Assembly (NCBI GenBank): GCA_913055625.1 | Contig: CAJXJW010000004.1 | Span: forward strand, 1 to 64,000 | DNA length: 64,000 bases | Direction of reading: 5' to 3' | Source: an uncultured Pseudomonadota bacterium | GTDB lineage: Bacteria > Pseudomonadota > Gammaproteobacteria > Steroidobacterales > Woeseiaceae | Part shown: positions 1 through 11,074 of the stretch, piece by piece | Layout: every line of letters begins with the position of its first letter | Numbering within the stretch: the first letter of the stretch is position 1 | Notes under the pieces: model-generated | Database searches by the model: none | Seen by the model: the letters and a program-made list of their open reading frames with translations, nothing else | What the model was told of the DNA's origin: nothing | Translations under genes and position numbers: made by a program

Positions 1-171
1 GTGTCGGGCGGCGCGGACTCGTGCACGTCGGGCGGCGCGGACGACGGGAACGAGTACCTGGGCGGCACGTCGCCGAACAATTTCGGCAAAGTGTTGATTG
101 CGGTCTACGAGGGAGCCGTCGCGGCGACGTCGCACGTGATCGAACGCGTGGCTAACGCGCTTAGCGACTAG
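1..171 (+). CDS. C-terminal fragment of an unrecognised protein
   Basis: An open frame enters from the left edge and stops at TAG 169-171, giving the last 56 residues of a protein. Almost every third codon position is G or C, as in the neighbouring genes, which supports real coding. The fragment opens with two copies of a Ser-Gly-Gly-Ala-Asp stretch spaced 8 residues apart, then becomes an ordinary mixed, helix-like tail. I recognise no family. Its stop overlaps the stop of the convergent CPBP gene by 4 bases. The 5' part lies outside the window, so no function can be given. Confidence 0.5.
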   Translation: MSGGADSCTSGGADDGNEYLGGTSPNNFGKVLIAVYEGAVAATSHVIERVANALSD

Positions 172-1007
172 TCAGGTGCTGCTGCACCCGCAATTGCGGG
201 CCGGGGTTCTATTGCCCCGGTTCGCTGGGCATATATGATCCCGGCGATCGCTGCAAGCGAGATGCAAAAGACAGCAAGGGCCGGTGCGCCGGCTTCCCAC
301 ACGGGGATCGCATCCTCTGGCGGGTTCCAAACTAACCTGAGGCAAAGTATGTCTACGACCTGAAGCGAGTCGTACACGGCATGAGTCACGAGTGGCGCCC
401 ACAATGTACGCGTGATCCAGTATTGGTATCCTAGAAGCAGCCCGAAGAGAAAAGCCGTTTCGTAACCGGCGGGGTCGTGATAGAGCATGAAAACGACCGA
501 CGATCCTGTGACCGCCGGTATCATCCCGTACGCGGCCAGTTTTGCCATCACTATCCCACGCTGCACGAGCTCTTCTGATAGGGGCACCAGCACGATCCAC
601 GTTGTGGCGCTCACAGCTAGCAAAGTGGCCGACGGGCAGGTCCAACTGACGGCGAATGCACTTGGCGGGGACTCGGCTGCCGCGCCAATCCAACCAAAGG
701 CGCCGGCTGCGTGAATTGCCGCCCAACTGGATATGCGAACTAGCATCCCGATCAGCACGGCCGACGCGAACAGGCGCACGGCTGGCGACGGCAACGAAAA
801 CATCGCACGGGGATCGATTCCGCAACGTCGCACGATGTGCCAGGCGACGGCAATGACGACGGGAAGGCCGACAAGTCGTGGCAGGTTCATGGCGAGTTCG
901 GGGTGCACCCCGTGGCGCTGCAACGACAGCGTCGCCGCAGCCTGTGCGAACAGGACCGCCGTCAGCGTCAGCAGGACGGCAACGACGGCGCGCCAGGTCA
1001 GGCCCAT
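168..1007 (-). CDS. CPBP family intramembrane glutamic endopeptidase
   Basis: This 279-residue, strongly hydrophobic protein has about seven membrane segments and the CPBP (CAAX protease and bacteriocin-processing, ABI/Rce1-like) signature in its second half. The motifs are EELVQRG (EExxxR type) near residue 145, FMLYH near 173, and HAVYD near 209, where the usual final Asn of HxxxN is Asp. Such proteins are inner-membrane proteases with mostly unknown substrates; some give self-immunity to peptides. No bacteriocin gene is visible nearby. The ATG at 1005-1007 is the natural start. Base composition is slightly less GC-rich than in the core genes. The family call is firm; the substrate is unknown. 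Confidence 0.8.
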   Translation of the reverse strand: MGLTWRAVVAVLLTLTAVLFAQAAATLSLQRHGVHPELAMNLPRLVGLPVVIAVAWHIVRRCGIDPRAMFSLPSPAVRLFASAVLIGMLVRISSWAAIHAAGAFGWIGAAAESPPSAFAVSWTCPSATLLAVSATTWIVLVPLSEELVQRGIVMAKLAAYGMIPAVTGSSVVFMLYHDPAGYETAFLFGLLLGYQYWITRTLWAPLVTHAVYDSLQVVDILCLRLVWNPPEDAIPVWEAGAPALAVFCISLAAIAGIIYAQRTGAIEPRPAIAGAAAPD

Positions 1008-1110
1008 TGGGAAGCGGGTTCAGGCATGGCCGGCATGATCCGGCCTTTGTCCACGCTCTGCTGGCCGAGAATCCGGACGATTCGCACAGTTACAGCGGCC
1101 GTGCGGGGCG

Positions 1111-2310
1111 TCAGCCGGCTGCGTTGTCCGCAGATGATCTCCCGTAGCGTCGCGACAGCCTTTCGCGTGCCCGGGGGCAGAGGTTTACGCGCGCCAGGTC
1201 GCCTTTCACGTGCGGCAACGCGAGCAGGCGCTTGTCCATGACCCGGAACCACAGCGGCGGGACGTAGGCGAGGAGGTAGGATCCGAAGTAGCCGTTCGGC
1301 AGCTGTGGCAGTTCGTCGAAGTGTCGCAGGGACTGGTACCGCCGCAACGGGTTTGCGTGATGGTCCGAGTGCCGCTCCAGGTGAAACAGCACCAGGTTAC
1401 TGAAGATGTGGTTGCTGTTCCATGAGTGCAACGGGGCACATCGTTCGTAGCGACCATTCTCGTCTTTCCCGCGCAAGAGCCCGTAGTGCTCGATGTAGTT
1501 GGCGCTCGTGAGCTGAAAGTACGCCGCGGCGTGGTGGACGAGCAGGAACGGCAGCATCTGCCAGCCGAACGCCACGACGAGCGCAATGGCGATAGCCAGC
1601 GACAGGCTCCAGCTTTGCAGCAGCTGGTTGTCCGCATGCCAGGCGGAGTGGCCGCGATTTGCGAGCCGTTCGGCCTCGAAGCGCCAGGCTCGCCTGAATG
1701 CGCCGGGGATCTCGCGACTTGCGAAGCGGTAGATGCTCTCACCCATGCGCGCGCTGGCCGGGTCTTCAGGCGTCGATACGGCCATGTGATGGCCGCGGTT
1801 GTGGTCCAGGCTGAAATGCCCGTAGGCGGGCACGGCCAGCACGATCTTCGCGAGCCAGCGCTCGATGCGCGAATTCTTGTGGCCGAGTTCGTGTCCGGTG
1901 TTGATAGCGAGTCCGGCCGACACCCCGGCGACGAGCGCGAGGCCGAAAAAGCCGAAGGGGCTGAGTTGGGCGGTGCCCGCGTACGAGGCGCAGCCGATCA
2001 GCGTGATGAGGTGCAGCGGCACGACAGCGTACGTCAGGTACCGGTAGTAGCGGTCCTGGTCGAGCTGCATCACGACGGCTTCGGGCGGATTGTTCTCGTC
2101 CTCGCCCAGCAGCCAGTCGATGATCGGAGCGAGCGTGTAGTTGGCGATCAGGACGACGACGAGCCAGAACTCGTTGCCGGTCTTCGCGTGCATGGCGATG
2201 CCGATGAAAGGCTGCAACGGGAAGAGCACCGACATCAGCCACAGCCAACGCTTGCGATCCACGTAGCTGACCATGCTGCCGTCGGGCAAGGTGGCGTTGT
2301 AGGCTTTCAT
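1111..2310 (-). CDS. AlkB-like membrane di-iron alkane/fatty-acid hydroxylase
   Basis: This 399-residue integral membrane protein belongs to the AlkB/fatty acid desaturase superfamily, which uses a histidine-bound di-iron centre and electrons from rubredoxin to hydroxylate terminal methyl groups. The histidine boxes are HELGHK, then DHNRGHH followed by STPEDPASAR, then NYIEHYG, and LERHSDHHANPLRRY. Box 2 has Asp where classical AlkB has Glu. About six membrane segments surround the boxes. The ATG at 2308-2310 is preferred over an upstream TTG at 2373 because the protein then begins in the usual hydrophilic stretch before membrane segment 1. No rubredoxin or regulator is adjacent, so the substrate is an inference. 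Confidence 0.85.
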   Translation of the reverse strand: MKAYNATLPDGSMVSYVDRKRWLWLMSVLFPLQPFIGIAMHAKTGNEFWLVVVLIANYTLAPIIDWLLGEDENNPPEAVVMQLDQDRYYRYLTYAVVPLHLITLIGCASYAGTAQLSPFGFFGLALVAGVSAGLAINTGHELGHKNSRIERWLAKIVLAVPAYGHFSLDHNRGHHMAVSTPEDPASARMGESIYRFASREIPGAFRRAWRFEAERLANRGHSAWHADNQLLQSWSLSLAIAIALVVAFGWQMLPFLLVHHAAAYFQLTSANYIEHYGLLRGKDENGRYERCAPLHSWNSNHIFSNLVLFHLERHSDHHANPLRRYQSLRHFDELPQLPNGYFGSYLLAYVPPLWFRVMDKRLLALPHVKGDLARVNLCPRARERLSRRYGRSSADNAAG

Positions 2311-2452
2311 CGTTGCCGTGTCGTCGCGACGAATGATGGCATTATGCCGCAAGGCTGTCGGGATGCTATACAACCCTCGGCGCGCCTATGCGCAGTGGCT
2401 GCCGAAACGCCCGGGAAATCAAGGTGATGACTGTGTGGTATAAATCTTGCTC

Positions 2453-3007
2453 GTGAATATTCCTGAGACTGGGGGCGCATTGAACGACGGAAACGCAGTA
2501 CCGGGATTCGGGTGGCGGTGGTTCGGCGGACTAATTGCCTGCATGCTGCTTTCGGCGTGCGGCGGGGAAGCACCGAATGCCGGGAACGGGAAAGCACCGG
2601 CGGCAACATTCCCGACGGCGGCGACACTGGGCGAACAGGACGTGCTTGGCACCGACGCCTACCTGGCGACCGAGCCATACGCATCGGCGGATGTGTCGGC
2701 AGGTGAAAGCGCCGCCGCGTTGTGCCGCGCATGCCACACGCTCGGCGAGGGCGAGCAGGCAATGCTCGGGCCGAATCTGTACGGCCTGTTCGGGCGCGAA
2801 GCGGGAACTGTGGCGGGCTTTGCCTACTCTGAAGTATTGAAGGACGCCGGCTTCGTCTGGACGCCGCGCGCCCTGGATGCGTGGCTGGCGCAGCCGTCCC
2901 GGTTCCTTCCCGGAAACCGGATGGCGTTTGCCGGTGTCAGCGATGCGGCGGCACGCGCCGACCTGATCGCCTATCTCCTCAGGGCGACAGGTGATGACGA
3001 AGATTGA
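2453..3007 (+). CDS. lipoprotein-anchored monohaem c-type cytochrome
   Basis: This is a class I cytochrome c of the c2-like type. A hydrophobic signal ends in the lipobox LLSAC, so the mature protein should be a lipoprotein facing the periplasm. About 45 linker residues follow, then the haem motif CRACH, a GPNLYGLFGR stretch typical of mitochondrial and c2-type cytochromes, and NRMAFAG, which supplies the probable axial Met. It likely shuttles electrons in respiration. The start is uncertain: a GTG at 2453 and TTG codons at 2447 and 2480 are all possible. It is divergent from the AlkB-like gene, with a short AT-rich gap between them. Confidence 0.8.
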   Translation: MNIPETGGALNDGNAVPGFGWRWFGGLIACMLLSACGGEAPNAGNGKAPAATFPTAATLGEQDVLGTDAYLATEPYASADVSAGESAAALCRACHTLGEGEQAMLGPNLYGLFGREAGTVAGFAYSEVLKDAGFVWTPRALDAWLAQPSRFLPGNRMAFAGVSDAAARADLIAYLLRATGDDED

Positions 3008-3050
3008 CGATCGGGCAATGCCCGGCAGGCCGACGGAGAGAGCAAGAGCG

Positions 3051-3518
3051 ATGAGCGATGCACTGACCGGTTTGAAGGAGAACAGGCGCTTGCGTACCGA
3101 TCGCAGAACGTTCGGCTGGCGAACCGTCTTTTACGGGTTCGCACGGTCGCGCCGGCACAGGACGCGCCGGAGCGGCGAGGCCGATGTCGTGTTCATCGAC
3201 TGGCATCACCCCTGGCTGTTCTTCCTGTCCGTCGGCACGATGCTCCTGAGCGTCGCGGACGCGCTTTTTACCCTGCAGTTGCTGGCACTCGGCATGGTAG
3301 AGGCGAATCCGCTCATGGCGGCGGCGTTGGGCCTCGGAACGCCGTTCTTCGTGTCGATGAAGCTCGGCCTCACCGCGTTCGGCATCCTGACGCTGGTGTA
3401 CCTGGCCAAGTCCCGCTTCCTGGACCGCGTGCGGACGGGGCTTTTCCTTACCGCGTTCTTCAGCGCATACGCCTGCCTGGTCTGTTACGAAATAGTGCAA
3501 TTGCTGCAGCTTTTGTGA
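3051..3518 (+). CDS. DUF5658-like membrane protein
   Basis: This 155-residue protein has a basic, cytoplasmic N-terminal third and then three membrane segments. The motif around VADALFTL, with VEANPLM and a later SMKL, matches DUF5658-type proteins as I know them; their function is unknown. An in-frame ATG exists at 2991, but the ATG at 3051 is preceded by a GGAGAG ribosome-binding site at suitable spacing, whereas 2991 lies inside the end of the cytochrome gene. It is transcribed with the upstream cytochrome and precedes sucA. Confidence 0.65.
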   Translation: MSDALTGLKENRRLRTDRRTFGWRTVFYGFARSRRHRTRRSGEADVVFIDWHHPWLFFLSVGTMLLSVADALFTLQLLALGMVEANPLMAAALGLGTPFFVSMKLGLTAFGILTLVYLAKSRFLDRVRTGLFLTAFFSAYACLVCYEIVQLLQLL

Positions 3519-3529
3519 CGCAGGGTCGA

Positions 3530-3558
3530 TTCCCTCGCGGGATCGCTTGGGCTACACT
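3530..3558 (+). promoter_or_regulatory. weak candidate promoter for the sucAB-lpdA operon
   Basis: The gap between the DUF5658 gene and sucA contains TACACT at 3553-3558, a fair -10 hexamer. Seventeen bases upstream is only TTCCCT, a poor -35. This is the best sigma70-like match I can see before sucA. Confidence 0.25.
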
Positions 3559-3642
3559 AGCGCCCCTTTCGCAACCCCGGAATCTTCCGCCCACCGGCCG
3601 CTGCGCCGCGCACCGATCTGGTGCGCGCAAGCTCCTGTAATA

Positions 3643-6516
3643 ATGAGCAAAACTCTAGACGAACAGTACGCCCAAACACCCTTGTTCGGGGCCAATGCCG
3701 CGGCTGTCGAAGCACTGTACCGCCGGTACGTCGAGGACCCGTCGTCCGTTGCGCCCGGATGGCGCGATTATTTCGGGTCGCTCGGCGACGCCGAGACCGA
3801 GGTGCTGCACGACGAAATCCGCACGCGCCTGCGGCGGGCCGCGCGCGATGGCGGTCGCACGGCCGCCGTAACGTCGCGCCAGGCCGGCGGCGTGGCGGTC
3901 GACGGAGAGAAACAGGCGGCCGTTGCGCGGCTGATCCAGGTTTACAGCCTGCGCGGGCACCAGATTGCGGACATCGATCCACTGGGCCTGATGAAGAGGC
4001 CGGTGCCCGGTGTTCTGAAGCGCGACTATCTCGGCCTGACCGACGCCGACATGGACACCGAGTTCTACACCGGTGGACTGGCCGGCACCGGCAACCGGCG
4101 CATGAAGCTCCGGGATATCATCGAGCTGCTGCAGACCATCTATTGCGGCAAGATCGGCGCGGAGTTCGCGCACATCTCCCGGGCCCGGGAACGCCTGTGG
4201 CTGCGCAAGCGCTTCGAGCAGGGCATGGCGGGCGATCCGCTCAGTGACGAAGACCGCCTGACCGTGCTCGAGCAACTCACCAGCGCCGAGGGCATCGAAC
4301 GCTACCTGCACACGCGCTACGTCGGTCAAAAGCGTTTCTCGCTGGAAGGCGGCGAGAGCCTGATTCCGATGATCGACGAGCTGATCCAGCGCGGCGGCAC
4401 GTCAGGCATTCGCGAAATCGTCATCGGCATGGCGCACCGCGGCCGCATCAACGTCCTCGTGAACATTCTCGGCAAGCCGCCGGAGGTGCTGTTCGAGGAG
4501 TTCGAGGGCAACTACGACCTCGACGAGTTGAAGGGCTCTGGCGACGTCAAGTATCACAAGGGCTTCTCCGCCGACATGAAGACCGACGGCGGCAACGTAC
4601 ATATCGCGCTCGCGTTCAACCCGTCGCACCTCGAGATCGTGAATCCGGTCGTCGAAGGTTCGGTGCGGGCACGGCAACAGCGCCGCGGCGACAACGAACG
4701 CCAGGAAGTCCTGCCCCTGCTGATTCACGGCGACGCGGCTTTCGCCGGACAGGGCGTGGTCACCGAGACGTTCCAGATGTCGCAAACGAACGGCTTCCGC
4801 ACCGGCGGCACCGTGCATATCGTTATCAACAACCAGATCGGCTTCACCACCAGCCGCCCGTCGGATGCACGCTCGACCGAGTACTGCAGCGACGTGGCCA
4901 AGATGATCGAAGCGCCGATCTTCCACGTGAACGGCGACGATCCGGATGCCGTGATCTTCGTGACGCGCCTCGCGTTGGACTATCGCCAGAAGTTCAAGAA
5001 GGACGTGGTGATTGACCTCGTCTGCTATCGACGGCACGGGCACAACGAGGCCGACGAGCCGTCCGCGACCCAGCCGATCATGTACGGCACGATCAAGAAC
5101 CACAGAACGACGCGCGAGATCTATGCGGAGAAGCTGATTGCCCGGCATCTCGCGACGGCCGCGGACGTGTCCCGGATGCAGGACGAGTATCGGGACCGCC
5201 TGGACCGTGGCGAGCCGGTGCCGAAGTCGTCGCTGGGCCTGATCGGCGACGAGTACACGGTGGACTGGTCGCACTTCAACGACGCGACGTGGGACGAGGA
5301 TGTCGACACGACGATCAGCCCGAAGACGGTGGCCGACCTTGCGAAAGTCGTGGCGCACGTGCCGGAAGAGATGAAATTGCACGGGCGCGTCCAGAGGATC
5401 ATGAGCGAGCGGGCAAAGATGGCACGCGGCGACGTCGACATGGACTGGGGCTTCGCCGAGACGATGGCGTATGCGTCGCTGATCAGGAATGACTACGACG
5501 TACGGCTCGTCGGCCAGGACAGCGGTCGCGGCACGTTCTTCCACCGGCACGCGGTGTTGCACAACCAGGTCAACAATATCGAGTACGTGCCGCTGGCGAC
5601 GCTGGCCGAGCGCCGCAACGGATTCCGCGTGATCGACTCATTGCTGTCGGAAGAAGCGGTAATGGGCTTCGAGTACGGCTACGCAACGACGGCACCGAAC
5701 ACGCTGTGCATATGGGAAGCGCAGTTCGGCGACTTCGCGAACGGCGCACAGGTCGTCATCGACCAGTTCATCAGCTCGGGCGAAGCGAAGTGGGGGCGGC
5801 TTTGCGGTCTCACGCTGTTCCTCCCGCACGGCTACGAGGGGCAGGGGCCCGAGCATTCGTCGGCGCGTCTCGAACGCTTCCTGCAGCTCTGCGCGGAGCA
5901 CAACATGCAGGTCTGCGTGCCGTCGACGCCGGCCCAGATGTTCCACATGCTGCGTCGGCAGATGCTGCGCTCGATCCGCAAGCCGCTGATCGTCATGACG
6001 CCGAAGAGCCTGCTGCGGCACAAGCAGTCGGTGTCGCCGCTGACGACGCTCTCCGACGGCCAGTTTCACAACATCATCCCGGAGCAGGATGACCTCGACC
6101 CGAAGAAGGCCCGTCGGGTGGTGTTCTGTAGTGGCAAGGTCTACTTCGACCTCGTCGAGGCGCGCGACGTCCACAACATTGACGACGTGATCCTGATCCG
6201 CATCGAACAGCTTTACCCGTTCCCGATTCCGGAGTACGCGACGCTGATCGAGCAGTTCGCGCACGTTCGCGACATTGTCTGGTGCCAGGAAGAGCCCGAG
6301 AACCAGGGCGCCTGGTACCAGATTCGCCACCGGCTGCAGGAACCGCTCGGCGCGGACCAGCAGCTTTACTACGCGGGTCGTCCGGGCGCCGCGGCGCCGG
6401 CCTCCGGCATCTACAAAGTTCACCTGCAACAGCAACAGGCACTGGTCGAAGCGGCGCTCGGCATCAAGTCGAAAGCCAGCAAGGCCAGGAAGCCAAGAGA
6501 GACGAAGACCCAATGA
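3643..6516 (+). CDS. sucA: 2-oxoglutarate dehydrogenase E1 component
   Basis: E1 uses thiamine diphosphate to decarboxylate 2-oxoglutarate and reductively succinylate the lipoyl group of SucB in the TCA cycle. The 957-residue product has the normal family length. The N-terminal E2-binding region ([18 protein letters not shown]) is followed by SLEGGES, the HRGRINVL motif, GDAAFAGQG, the diphosphate/Mg region near [13 protein letters not shown], and a transketolase-like C-terminal half. The ATG at 3643 is chosen because the family begins with a short stretch before the E1-specific N-terminal region; an upstream ATG at 3547 would add 32 non-conserved residues. It overlaps sucB by ATGA. Confidence 0.97.
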   Translation: MSKTLDEQYAQTPLFGANAAAVEALYRRYVEDPSSVAPGWRDYFGSLGDAETEVLHDEIRTRLRRAARDGGRTAAVTSRQAGGVAVDGEKQAAVARLIQVYSLRGHQIADIDPLGLMKRPVPGVLKRDYLGLTDADMDTEFYTGGLAGTGNRRMKLRDIIELLQTIYCGKIGAEFAHISRARERLWLRKRFEQGMAGDPLSDEDRLTVLEQLTSAEGIERYLHTRYVGQKRFSLEGGESLIPMIDELIQRGGTSGIREIVIGMAHRGRINVLVNILGKPPEVLFEEFEGNYDLDELKGSGDVKYHKGFSADMKTDGGNVHIALAFNPSHLEIVNPVVEGSVRARQQRRGDNERQEVLPLLIHGDAAFAGQGVVTETFQMSQTNGFRTGGTVHIVINNQIGFTTSRPSDARSTEYCSDVAKMIEAPIFHVNGDDPDAVIFVTRLALDYRQKFKKDVVIDLVCYRRHGHNEADEPSATQPIMYGTIKNHRTTREIYAEKLIARHLATAADVSRMQDEYRDRLDRGEPVPKSSLGLIGDEYTVDWSHFNDATWDEDVDTTISPKTVADLAKVVAHVPEEMKLHGRVQRIMSERAKMARGDVDMDWGFAETMAYASLIRNDYDVRLVGQDSGRGTFFHRHAVLHNQVNNIEYVPLATLAERRNGFRVIDSLLSEEAVMGFEYGYATTAPNTLCIWEAQFGDFANGAQVVIDQFISSGEAKWGRLCGLTLFLPHGYEGQGPEHSSARLERFLQLCAEHNMQVCVPSTPAQMFHMLRRQMLRSIRKPLIVMTPKSLLRHKQSVSPLTTLSDGQFHNIIPEQDDLDPKKARRVVFCSGKVYFDLVEARDVHNIDDVILIRIEQLYPFPIPEYATLIEQFAHVRDIVWCQEEPENQGAWYQIRHRLQEPLGADQQLYYAGRPGAAAPASGIYKVHLQQQQALVEAALGIKSKASKARKPRETKTQ

Positions 6517-7751
6517 GCATCGAGATCAAGGTTCCGCAGCTTCCCGAGTCGGTCGCAGACGCGACACTGGTTGCCTGGCACAAGAAGGCCGGCGAATCCG
6601 TGGCGCGCGACGAAAACCTCGTGGACCTGGAGACCGACAAGGTCGTGCTGGAAGTCCCGGCACCGGCGGCGGGCCGCATCGCGGAGATCAAGGTGCAGGA
6701 AGGCACCACCGTCGAGGCCGGACACGTGCTCGCGATCCTCGAGGAAGGCGAGGCGACCGAAGAGGACCTCGGCGACGACACGCCCGCATCGGCCGGCAAC
6801 GGCGCGAGCGCCGCAGCAGCGGCAGCGCCGGAGGCAAAGGCGGACGACGGCAAGGCGGGGAAGACGAGCCCGGCCGTGCGCCGACTGCTCGACGAACACG
6901 ATCTCGACGCGACGATGGTGAGCGGCAGCGGCAAGGATGGTCGCATCACGAAGGCCGATGTCATGGCGTTCCTGAAGTCCGACGACAGCAGCGATACGAC
7001 GCCGGGTGATACGAAGACGCCGGCCGGCAGTGCGCCGGTGAGTGCCGACGCGCGCACCGAGGAACGTGTGCCGATGTCGCGCCTGCGCGCGCGCATCGCC
7101 GAGCGCCTCGTCGAGGCGCAGCAGACGGCGGCGATGCTGACGACGTTCAACGAGGTCGACCTCACCGAGGTGATGGCACTTCGCTCGCGCTACAAGGAAT
7201 CCTTCGAGAAGGAGCATGGCGTGAAGCTCGGCTTCATGTCGTTCTTCGCGAAGGCGGCGGTCGAGGCGCTGAAGCGCTTCCCGGTCGTCAATGCGTCCGT
7301 CGAAGGCAGCGACATCATCTACCACAACTACTACGACATCGGCATCGCGGTATCGACCGAGCGCGGCCTGATGGTGCCGGTCATCCGCGACGTCGACCGC
7401 AAGAGCTTCGCCGACTTCGAGCGGGAGCTCGGGGACCTGGCGGGCAAGGCGCAAAGCGGAAAGATCGGCATGGAAGAGCTGACGGGCGGCACGTTCTCGA
7501 TCACGAACGGCGGTGTCTTCGGCTCGATGATGTCGACGCCGATCCTGAACCAGCCACAGAGCGCGATTCTCGGCATGCACGCGATCCAACAGCGGCCGAT
7601 GGCTGTCGACGGTGAGGTGAAGATCCGGCCGATGATGTACCTCGCGCTGACCTATGACCACCGATTGATCGATGGCAAGGACTCCGTGCAGTTCCTCGTC
7701 ACGATCAAGCAGCAGCTCGAGGACCCGAGCCGGCTGCTCCTCAGCATCTAG
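6513..7751 (+). CDS. sucB: dihydrolipoyllysine-residue succinyltransferase (E2)
   Basis: E2 transfers the succinyl group from its lipoyl arm to CoA and forms the core of the 2-oxoglutarate dehydrogenase complex. The 412-residue protein has one lipoyl domain (residues 2-77, [11 protein letters not shown] with Lys43 as lipoylation site), an Ala/Gly-rich linker, an E1/E3-binding domain ([20 protein letters not shown]), a second linker, and the catalytic domain ending in DHRLIDG with the active-site His. Its ATG overlaps the sucA stop, which suggests translational coupling. All catalytic features are intact. Confidence 0.97.
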   Translation: MSIEIKVPQLPESVADATLVAWHKKAGESVARDENLVDLETDKVVLEVPAPAAGRIAEIKVQEGTTVEAGHVLAILEEGEATEEDLGDDTPASAGNGASAAAAAAPEAKADDGKAGKTSPAVRRLLDEHDLDATMVSGSGKDGRITKADVMAFLKSDDSSDTTPGDTKTPAGSAPVSADARTEERVPMSRLRARIAERLVEAQQTAAMLTTFNEVDLTEVMALRSRYKESFEKEHGVKLGFMSFFAKAAVEALKRFPVVNASVEGSDIIYHNYYDIGIAVSTERGLMVPVIRDVDRKSFADFERELGDLAGKAQSGKIGMEELTGGTFSITNGGVFGSMMSTPILNQPQSAILGMHAIQQRPMAVDGEVKIRPMMYLALTYDHRLIDGKDSVQFLVTIKQQLEDPSRLLLSI

Positions 7752-9188
<1,437 letters not shown>

Positions 9189-9221
9189 CGCCACCGGCGG
9201 CGCAAGCGCGGCCGTCCTTCC

Positions 9222-10046
9222 ATGCTCAGCTACCGGCACTCCTTTCACGCAGGCAACCACGCCGACGTGCTGAAGCACGTCGTGCTGCTCGAACTGCTCG
9301 CTTACCTCACGCAGAAGGACAAGCCGCTCTGGTACGTGGACACGCATGCCGGGGCGGGGCATTACACGCTGCCCGAACACCCTGCGGCACGTGCGGAACA
9401 GCAGTCGGGCATTGCCCGCTTGTGGGATGCGACCGATGCGCCGGCGCCGGTGACGCGGTACCTGGACGATGTTCGCCAGATCAATCCGGACGGCATGCTC
9501 GCGCACTACCCGGGTTCACCCTGGATTGCTGCCAGGCACCTGCGCCGGGACGATCGACTGTGGCTGAGCGAGCTGCATCCGGCGGATGCCGAGTCATTGT
9601 CGCAGCACTTCGGCACCGGTGATCGCCGCGTGCACGTCGAGAAACGCGACGGCTTCGCGGCGCTGAAGGCGCACCTGCCGCCACAGCCGCGGCGCGCGCT
9701 CGTCATGGTAGACCCGAGCTACGAGCTGGCCTCGGACTATCGCAACGTGTCGGTCGCTCTCGCCGATTCCGTCAAACGCTTTGCAACCGGTGTCTATGCG
9801 ATCTGGTACCCGATGCTGGCCAGCCGCGAGTCACGCGGCTTCGCGGCGGCGCTGCAGGCCGTCGCGGGTCCCAGGGCTTTGCACGTCACGATGACCGTGC
9901 GGGAGCCAGCACCGGGCGGCATGGCGGGCAGCGGCATGTTCATCGTCAATCCGCCATACACGCTGCCCGATTCGCTGAACACCGTCGTGCCATGGCTCGT
10001 CGAGCGGCTCGGCCAGGATCGCGCGGCGACGTGGTCGCTGGAGTGA
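9222..10046 (+). CDS. rlmJ: 23S rRNA (adenine(2030)-N6)-methyltransferase
   Basis: RlmJ methylates A2030 of 23S rRNA using S-adenosylmethionine. The 274-residue protein begins with the family signature YRHSFHAGNHADVLKH, followed by the SAM-binding YVDTHAGAGHY. The catalytic motif is DPSYE, where most family members have DPPYE. The length is typical. It follows lpdA by 33 bases on the same strand and may be read through from the suc operon. It converges on the SDR gene, with the two stop codons one base apart. Confidence 0.93.
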   Translation: MLSYRHSFHAGNHADVLKHVVLLELLAYLTQKDKPLWYVDTHAGAGHYTLPEHPAARAEQQSGIARLWDATDAPAPVTRYLDDVRQINPDGMLAHYPGSPWIAARHLRRDDRLWLSELHPADAESLSQHFGTGDRRVHVEKRDGFAALKAHLPPQPRRALVMVDPSYELASDYRNVSVALADSVKRFATGVYAIWYPMLASRESRGFAAALQAVAGPRALHVTMTVREPAPGGMAGSGMFIVNPPYTLPDSLNTVVPWLVERLGQDRAATWSLE

Positions 10047-10047
10047 G

Positions 10048-11013
10048 CTACTCCGAGTCGGCTGCCATCGCTTCGTCGAGCATTGCGATCAGTTCCTCCC
10101 GGGTGAACGAGTAGGCCTGCCAGTCGTTGAGTTCGGCCAGTTCGCGAATCATCGAGCCGATTGCCCAGCGTGCCTCGCCTTCGTTGGGGACCGTCATGTA
10201 GCGGCGCTTCGGTGCGTCGCTGAACATGGCGTGCAGGGCGGCATCAGCGACGTCGTCCGGCTCCTTGTAGATGCTTCGGTCCGTCGGGCGTTCCATGAAC
10301 GTCTTCAGTTGCTCCGCGTACAGCGAATCACCGCTGAAATAGCCCTTTTCCTGCATGCGTTGCCATGCCGACTCAGCGATCTTCGAATCGTAGTTGCCGG
10401 GCTCGATGACGCTGACGTGCACACCGAGTGGCGCCATTTCCGCGGCGAGAGAATCAGTGAAGGCCTCGATGGCGTGCTTGCTCATGCTGTACTGGCTGAA
10501 GAACTGGCCGGAGCCGATGCCGGAAATCGAGCCCATGTTCGAGATGCGGCCGCCGGACTCGATGATCATCGGCGCGAACGCCTGCGTGACCCGGTACACG
10601 CCGAAAACGTTGACGTCGAACAGCCAGGCGGTTTCCTCGGTACTGACGTCGGTGACCGGTCCGCCGATATAGACACCGGCGTTGTTGATCAGGCCCCAGA
10701 GGCCTCGGCCGGCCTCGCGCACGTGCTGCACCGCGACGTCGATATCATCCTGCACGGTAACGTCGAGCCGGATGGCTTCGACGTTGTCCATCTTGTTCAG
10801 GCGATCGATGTCTTCCTGCTTGCGGGCGCCGGCATAGACGAAGTAGCCCTCGGAGGCCAGCCGCTCGGTAATCTTCAGGCCGATGCCGCTGGTGGCGCCG
10901 GTGACGAGGACGGCTTTCGGGCTGTCGGACTCTTCGCCAAGTGCAGTGCTGGCGACAAAGAGCAGGGCGCTTACGAGCAGTGCCTGGACGACCAGGCGAA
11001 GCGAAGCATGCAT
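10048..11013 (-). CDS. exported short-chain dehydrogenase/reductase
   Basis: This is a classical SDR: TGATSGIG for NAD(P) binding, LINNAG, a catalytic serine in MGSISG, and YSMSK with the Tyr and Lys of the active site. It has an extra N-terminal segment (VVQALLVSALLFVASTALG) that looks like a cleavable signal peptide or membrane anchor, unusual for a nucleotide-dependent enzyme. The start is ATG 11013, backed by AAGGA seven bases upstream; an in-frame TTG at 11019 is less likely. The substrate is unknown. A C-terminal extension of about 60 residues beyond the SDR core is also present. Confidence 0.8.
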   Translation of the reverse strand: MHASLRLVVQALLVSALLFVASTALGEESDSPKAVLVTGATSGIGLKITERLASEGYFVYAGARKQEDIDRLNKMDNVEAIRLDVTVQDDIDVAVQHVREAGRGLWGLINNAGVYIGGPVTDVSTEETAWLFDVNVFGVYRVTQAFAPMIIESGGRISNMGSISGIGSGQFFSQYSMSKHAIEAFTDSLAAEMAPLGVHVSVIEPGNYDSKIAESAWQRMQEKGYFSGDSLYAEQLKTFMERPTDRSIYKEPDDVADAALHAMFSDAPKRRYMTVPNEGEARWAIGSMIRELAELNDWQAYSFTREELIAMLDEAMAADSE

Positions 11014-11074
11014 GGGCAAATCCTTGATCTGATTGTCATGGATCCCTGCATACTAGCTCAATGTCTCGCTGTCG

